A stretch of DNA of 64,000 bases from Chenopodium formosanum (lineage: Eukaryota; Streptophyta; Magnoliopsida; Caryophyllales; Amaranthaceae). This document shows positions 60,842 through 64,000 of the stretch, piece by piece. Each line of letters starts with the position of its first letter. Position 1 is the first letter of the stretch. Location: NCBI GenBank assembly GCA_024500155.1, contig CM044860.1, positions 7,612,501 through 7,676,500 of the forward strand. The letters run 5' to 3'. The translations under genes and the position numbers were made by a program. A model generated the notes under the pieces. That model made no database searches, was not told where the DNA came from, and worked only from the letters and a program-made list of their open reading frames with translations.

Positions 60842-60893
<52 letters not shown>
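60842..60893. repeat. (AAT)n microsatellite at the right edge of copy 2
   Basis: Uninterrupted AAT repeats directly after the retrotransposon 3' tail. Confidence 0.95.
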
Positions 60894-60895
<2 letters not shown>

Positions 60896-61019
60896 CAATG
60901 CTTTTAGAGTTTGGGTTACGTGAAGCCCATCAATCTGCCAATAAAAATGTATGTGCAAAGGGGAATCAAGGAACCGTTAAGTAAGATGCTTTATCACTAA
61001 TGTTAAGTATGAAGATTGC

Positions 61020-63061
61020 ACATCTTTAATACTGATCTTTGATGACAAGCTTCCCTCCAATTCCCTTCTCTCTCTAAACGCTCTCCCTTCTCTCTAAAAG
61101 CAGAGCACTACTTCAAGATTTCCCCTGCCGCCGGCGGCCAGAGCAACGTTAGCTCAATTAAGGTCGTCGGCGAGCAATTCTTGACGGCCTCGAGGCTAAT
61201 TAGGAGCGGTGCTTTGTTTAGCTAACCCAAACACTCAATTTTCCTTTAGAAAAGTTAGGGTTAGGGTTTGGTTTTCGACTTTTGGGGATTTTATGGTCTT
61301 ACAATCTCAGACCATTCCCGCTTCAAAGGACTAGTGATTTGGCGATATAACTGCGGATATTCCAGGTGGTATAGGTGCAGCGGCGGCGGCGCATCTATTG
61401 GAGGTCTCTCGTTCTTGTGCCAAAATTTTTTCGTCAAAGTGGTTTCTTTTGGTATGGCTTATTTATGTTATGGGGAAGCATGTTTGTTCTCTGTGTAATA
61501 GTTTGGTTTTTAATTTCTAATTGCTGTTGGTGTTGTTAGTTGTTATTATTCATAAATTTTTTTATGGATAACTTTGAAGAACTTAGGGGGATTTTGTGTA
61601 TTGCTCATGTTGAAGAGGATGATATCTCTTCTCATAATTTAGAGCTGCTAGTTGGGAAGTTGGAAAATCCTTTTGGTATTCTGAACTTTGTTAGGGGTTT
61701 GAAAGATGAAGGTAACACTTTTTACAAAGTGGGTAATATGGGATTAGCGCTTGCAAAATACTCTCTTGCACTCAAGATCTTATCTTTAGTTATGGTCTAT
61801 AATGATGAAGATAAGTCAGTTTTTTCGAGCCTTGCTGTGTCTCTTACTCTTAACTTAGGTGCTTGTTATGTCAAAGAGAAAAACTTTGACAAGGTGGGTC
61901 AGTTGTGTTCTGCAGTTTTGTGTTATGATACTACTAATGTGAAAGCTTACTTTAGAAGGGCGGTGGCAGCTGTAGAGCTTAATAAACCCGACTTAGCTTT
62001 CATGGATCTTGCACAAGCGATTAGGATTGATCCCAATAACAAAGAGTTTCAACAGAAACTCAAGGAGGTGACGTCTTTATTGGGTTGGTCTCCGGATTTT
62101 GTTAATGAGGCACTAGCAGTTACAAGAGAGGATGAAGTGTTTAGAGATTACGCTACTTTTGGGAAGGAAGAAGAAAAGAGAAAGTTAGGGAAAAAAGGGA
62201 AAAGAAGGGAAGGAGATGGTGGTGGAGATGGTTGTGTTCGTAGGTGTATTGGTGTACAAGATGTCACCAAGAAGAAAAAGGATGTTGCTGGCAAATCTTT
62301 GAATTCGAAAGAGGGTAAAGTCAACCCTATCGATCAAGATCAAAGGCCCAACATTATTGATAACAATTCTGATCTGAAGTCAACTTCAGAAACAAAAAAC
62401 CCAAATCTTACAGGGTCAAGTTATCGGTTTGGTAACCGAAAACGTATTGATTCCTATTTGCATCTTACTCCAACAATGTATGGAGTGATTTCTAAGGGAC
62501 GAACACTACACTACTATTGCTCCTCCAAGAAGGATTTTATTAGCATCCGAGTATTGGATACTCCAAAGAAGATGAACTGCGTTAAAACTCAAGAAGTTTT
62601 AACACCAATGGAGATTAGTCACCCCCCTGTGAAAGGGCATGATAGGTGTGAAACAACTCCAAATTTGGCACAAGAAGAGTTGACCATAGGTATGGTTGAT
62701 AAAGTGTCATCATGTGAAAGTTCATCGATGCCTCTTCCGGTTGCTCCAGTCTGCGCCCCATCGAAGTCTACTGCCTGCCTCAACGTATCATCTTCTCAAA
62801 ATTTGATGATATTGGCTTCCTCCCGTCGTTCTAGAGCTAGAAGGAAGAGTCATTCGCCAAGAAGCTTACCTTCCTCTGTTTTTACTAACCCTTTGTTTTG
62901 TAGGATGAGTGGTTCAAAAAGAAAAGCGTCCTACCCCACCGAAATCCTTTGGTTTCCGAATAGAAAGTTGTTATATGGTTCTACCCCTAATGTTTTAATG
63001 TGTAATTTAGTTAATGTTTAATTTAGGGTTTTGCTATTGTCAAAAAAAAAAAAAAAAAAAA
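61020..63061 (+). mobile_element. Retroposed intronless gene copy with poly(A) and 15-bp target duplication
   Basis: AAGTATGAAGATTGC occurs at 61005-61019 and 63062-63076. Between them lies a transcript-like unit: a CT-rich leader (CTTCTCTCTCTAAACGCTCT), one long intronless frame, a short 3' UTR and a run of about 22 A at 63042-63063. This is the classic product of LINE-driven retroposition of an mRNA. It could also be an unusual LINE, but no RT or endonuclease is present. Confidence 0.75.
61564..63021 (+). CDS. TPR-repeat protein, intronless (retrocopy)
   Basis: A frame open from ATG 61540; the second ATG (61564, MDNFEELRGIL) looks the better start, giving 485 residues. The N-terminal third has three TPR-like repeats: RGLKDEGNTFYKVGNMGLALAKYSLALKI, AVSLTLNLGACYVKEKNFDKVGQLCSAVL and NVKAYFRRAVAAVELNKPDLAFMDLAQAIRIDP, resembling the Hsp90-binding TPRs of co-chaperones such as large FKBPs (carboxylate-clamp Lys/Asn/Arg residues are plausible in KDEGN, NLGACY and KAYFRR). 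A basic, KKGKRRE-rich linker and a low-complexity Ser/Arg-rich tail follow, with no further domain recognised. TACTAAC and TTTTGTAG|G near 62884-62904 look like an unspliced intron end inside the frame. Whether it is expressed is unknown. Confidence 0.65.
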   Translation: MDNFEELRGILCIAHVEEDDISSHNLELLVGKLENPFGILNFVRGLKDEGNTFYKVGNMGLALAKYSLALKILSLVMVYNDEDKSVFSSLAVSLTLNLGACYVKEKNFDKVGQLCSAVLCYDTTNVKAYFRRAVAAVELNKPDLAFMDLAQAIRIDPNNKEFQQKLKEVTSLLGWSPDFVNEALAVTREDEVFRDYATFGKEEEKRKLGKKGKRREGDGGGDGCVRRCIGVQDVTKKKKDVAGKSLNSKEGKVNPIDQDQRPNIIDNNSDLKSTSETKNPNLTGSSYRFGNRKRIDSYLHLTPTMYGVISKGRTLHYYCSSKKDFISIRVLDTPKKMNCVKTQEVLTPMEISHPPVKGHDRCETTPNLAQEELTIGMVDKVSSCESSSMPLPVAPVCAPSKSTACLNVSSSQNLMILASSRRSRARRKSHSPRSLPSSVFTNPLFCRMSGSKRKASYPTEILWFPNRKLLYGSTPNVLMCNLVNV

Positions 63062-63076
63062 AAGTATGAAGATTGC

Positions 63077-63545
63077 CAATGCAACAATGTGTTATATAGC
63101 TGAAAAGATAAGTTCATATTCAAAGTTTTATAGGGGCCAAATGCAGAATATGAAGATTGCCGAGCTCGGTCACGGGGGCCGGGCCTCCTCCTGTCCTCCA
63201 GCCCCCCTGTGGCTCCCGCCCTTGTATGTGAGTGAAATTGTTATTCTACATTAAATGATTTTAAATTGACAGGTAGTGTTAGAATCGAATGTATATCCCA
63301 CATTGAAGAAAATAAAAAGTTTCATTTACTTTGTCAAGTTAAGGAAATACACCTCTCATTGCATTATAATTTAAGGTTAAACCTCCTTAAACTTATAAAA
63401 TGGACTCTCATAAGTGGGGGTGGGCCGTGTCACATAAGTATTATAGTCGTGAGGAGTTCAACTACACTATATTTTTGAATATTCAAAAACGCTGAAGATT
63501 CAACATTAAAAATAAAGATGATGGATGGTTATGCATTACTAACTA
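63077..63545. other. Flank of the retrocopy with a short GC-rich block, no gene
   Basis: A GC-rich block (63160-63228, CACGGGGGCCGGGCC and CCAGCCCCCCTGTGGCTCC) stands out from AT-rich surroundings. It is unlike coding sequence nearby and could be transposon debris. Confidence 0.4.
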
Positions 63546-63549
63546 ACAA

Positions 63550-64000
63550 CTAGCCTTTTGGCCCGTTTAATGCACGAGTTATAACTTAGGTTATTTTTAT
63601 ATGTATGTATGCTTTTCAATAGTTAAAACTACGAAGTTATTGTTTCATTACTTGAGGTGAATGAAGCGGTGAAAACTTATAAGAAAAAAAGAGTGAAGGT
63701 GGAATTGTGGAAGAAGATAGAGGAATTTAGTTAGCTATATATAGATGAATATTGTGGGATATGAAATGACATATTAGTTTAAGTTATACTCTGTATTTTA
63801 AGTTTAAGAGATAGAAAAAATATTTTCATTATACTTCATATGTTAATGTAATGTGTACTAATTAATTCAATTTTATTTTATCATGGTGGAAATGAAACAC
63901 TTCATTTTCTTACTTATATGTGCAAGTTACGGAATGCATAAAGAGTTTAACATTATGTAATACATTTATTTTAATATTAAAAAGGTAGGGGAAGTGACAT
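63550..64000 (-). mobile_element. Helitron-like 3' end, body continues beyond the window
   Basis: On the minus strand a hairpin-forming CTCGTGCATTAAACGGG is followed by CCAAAAGG and CTAG before T at 63549. The 5' end would be outside the window. Confidence 0.4.

Noticed and set aside
57396..60893. CRISPR-like reading of the regular AAT tracts and repeated blocks
   Set aside because: Simple microsatellites plus transposon copies in a eukaryote; there are no spacers or direct-repeat units.
63066..63478. Two short plus-strand frames after the TPR retrocopy
   Set aside because: No recognisable motif; one begins inside the target-site duplication.

Overview
This is nuclear DNA of a flowering plant, almost certainly a eudicot. 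Genes are short, AT-rich islands with GT-AG introns, separated by long AT-rich stretches full of Copia, LINE, hAT, Mutator-like, Helitron and MITE sequences. The dispersed 9-mer TACTCCGTA/TACGGAGTA suggests Caryophyllales (Amaranthaceae sensu lato, such as spinach, beet or quinoa). That placement is inference from memory, not a search.

Layout. 1-1.55 kb: a minus-strand Copia element (gag, primer-binding site, LTR) inserted into a LINE-derived RNase H reading frame. 1.55-7.1 kb: intergenic DNA with a Stowaway MITE and a broken LINE 3' end. 7.15-8.9 kb: a group S1 bZIP gene with the conserved sucrose-control uORF in its leader. 8.9-17.7 kb: gene-poor. 17.8-20.5 kb: a TIC20 plastid protein-import gene (minus, 3 coding exons). 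20.9-22.7 kb: a MITE and a GACCCGA-rich hAT-like repeat. 23.4-29 kb: a RING-finger E3 ligase gene with a 2.7-kb leader intron holding a dead Copia gag. 29.4-35.3 kb: an eight-exon Rossmann-fold (epimerase-type) gene on the minus strand. 35.3-39.1 kb: three terminal-inverted-repeat elements with GC-rich interiors. 41.6-43.9 kb: a five-exon TLC-domain membrane protein gene. 44.4-49.8 kb: Tourist, hAT and Stowaway MITEs, then a complete but decayed hAT transposon. 50.7-52.1 kb: a germin-like gene with a damaged signal-peptide frame. 52.8-57.3 kb: two Helitron-like elements and a Mutator-like element. 57.4-60.9 kb: tandem copies of a non-LTR retrotransposon embedded in (AAT)n microsatellite, with a C-terminal restriction-like endonuclease. 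61.0-63.1 kb: an intronless TPR-protein retrocopy with poly(A) tail and target-site duplication. The window ends inside another Helitron-like end.

The host genes do not form a pathway. They are independent loci for sugar-regulated transcription, plastid import, ubiquitination, a plastid-type dehydrogenase/epimerase, a lipid-related membrane protein and an apoplastic cupin. The most unusual item is the microsatellite-embedded retrotransposon at 57.5-60.9 kb. Its CCHC and PD...D endonuclease signature belongs to the R2/R4/NeSL-type lineages, unlike the L1 and RTE LINEs usual in plants. Gene models were spliced by eye from GT-AG sites and reading phase, without transcript data.
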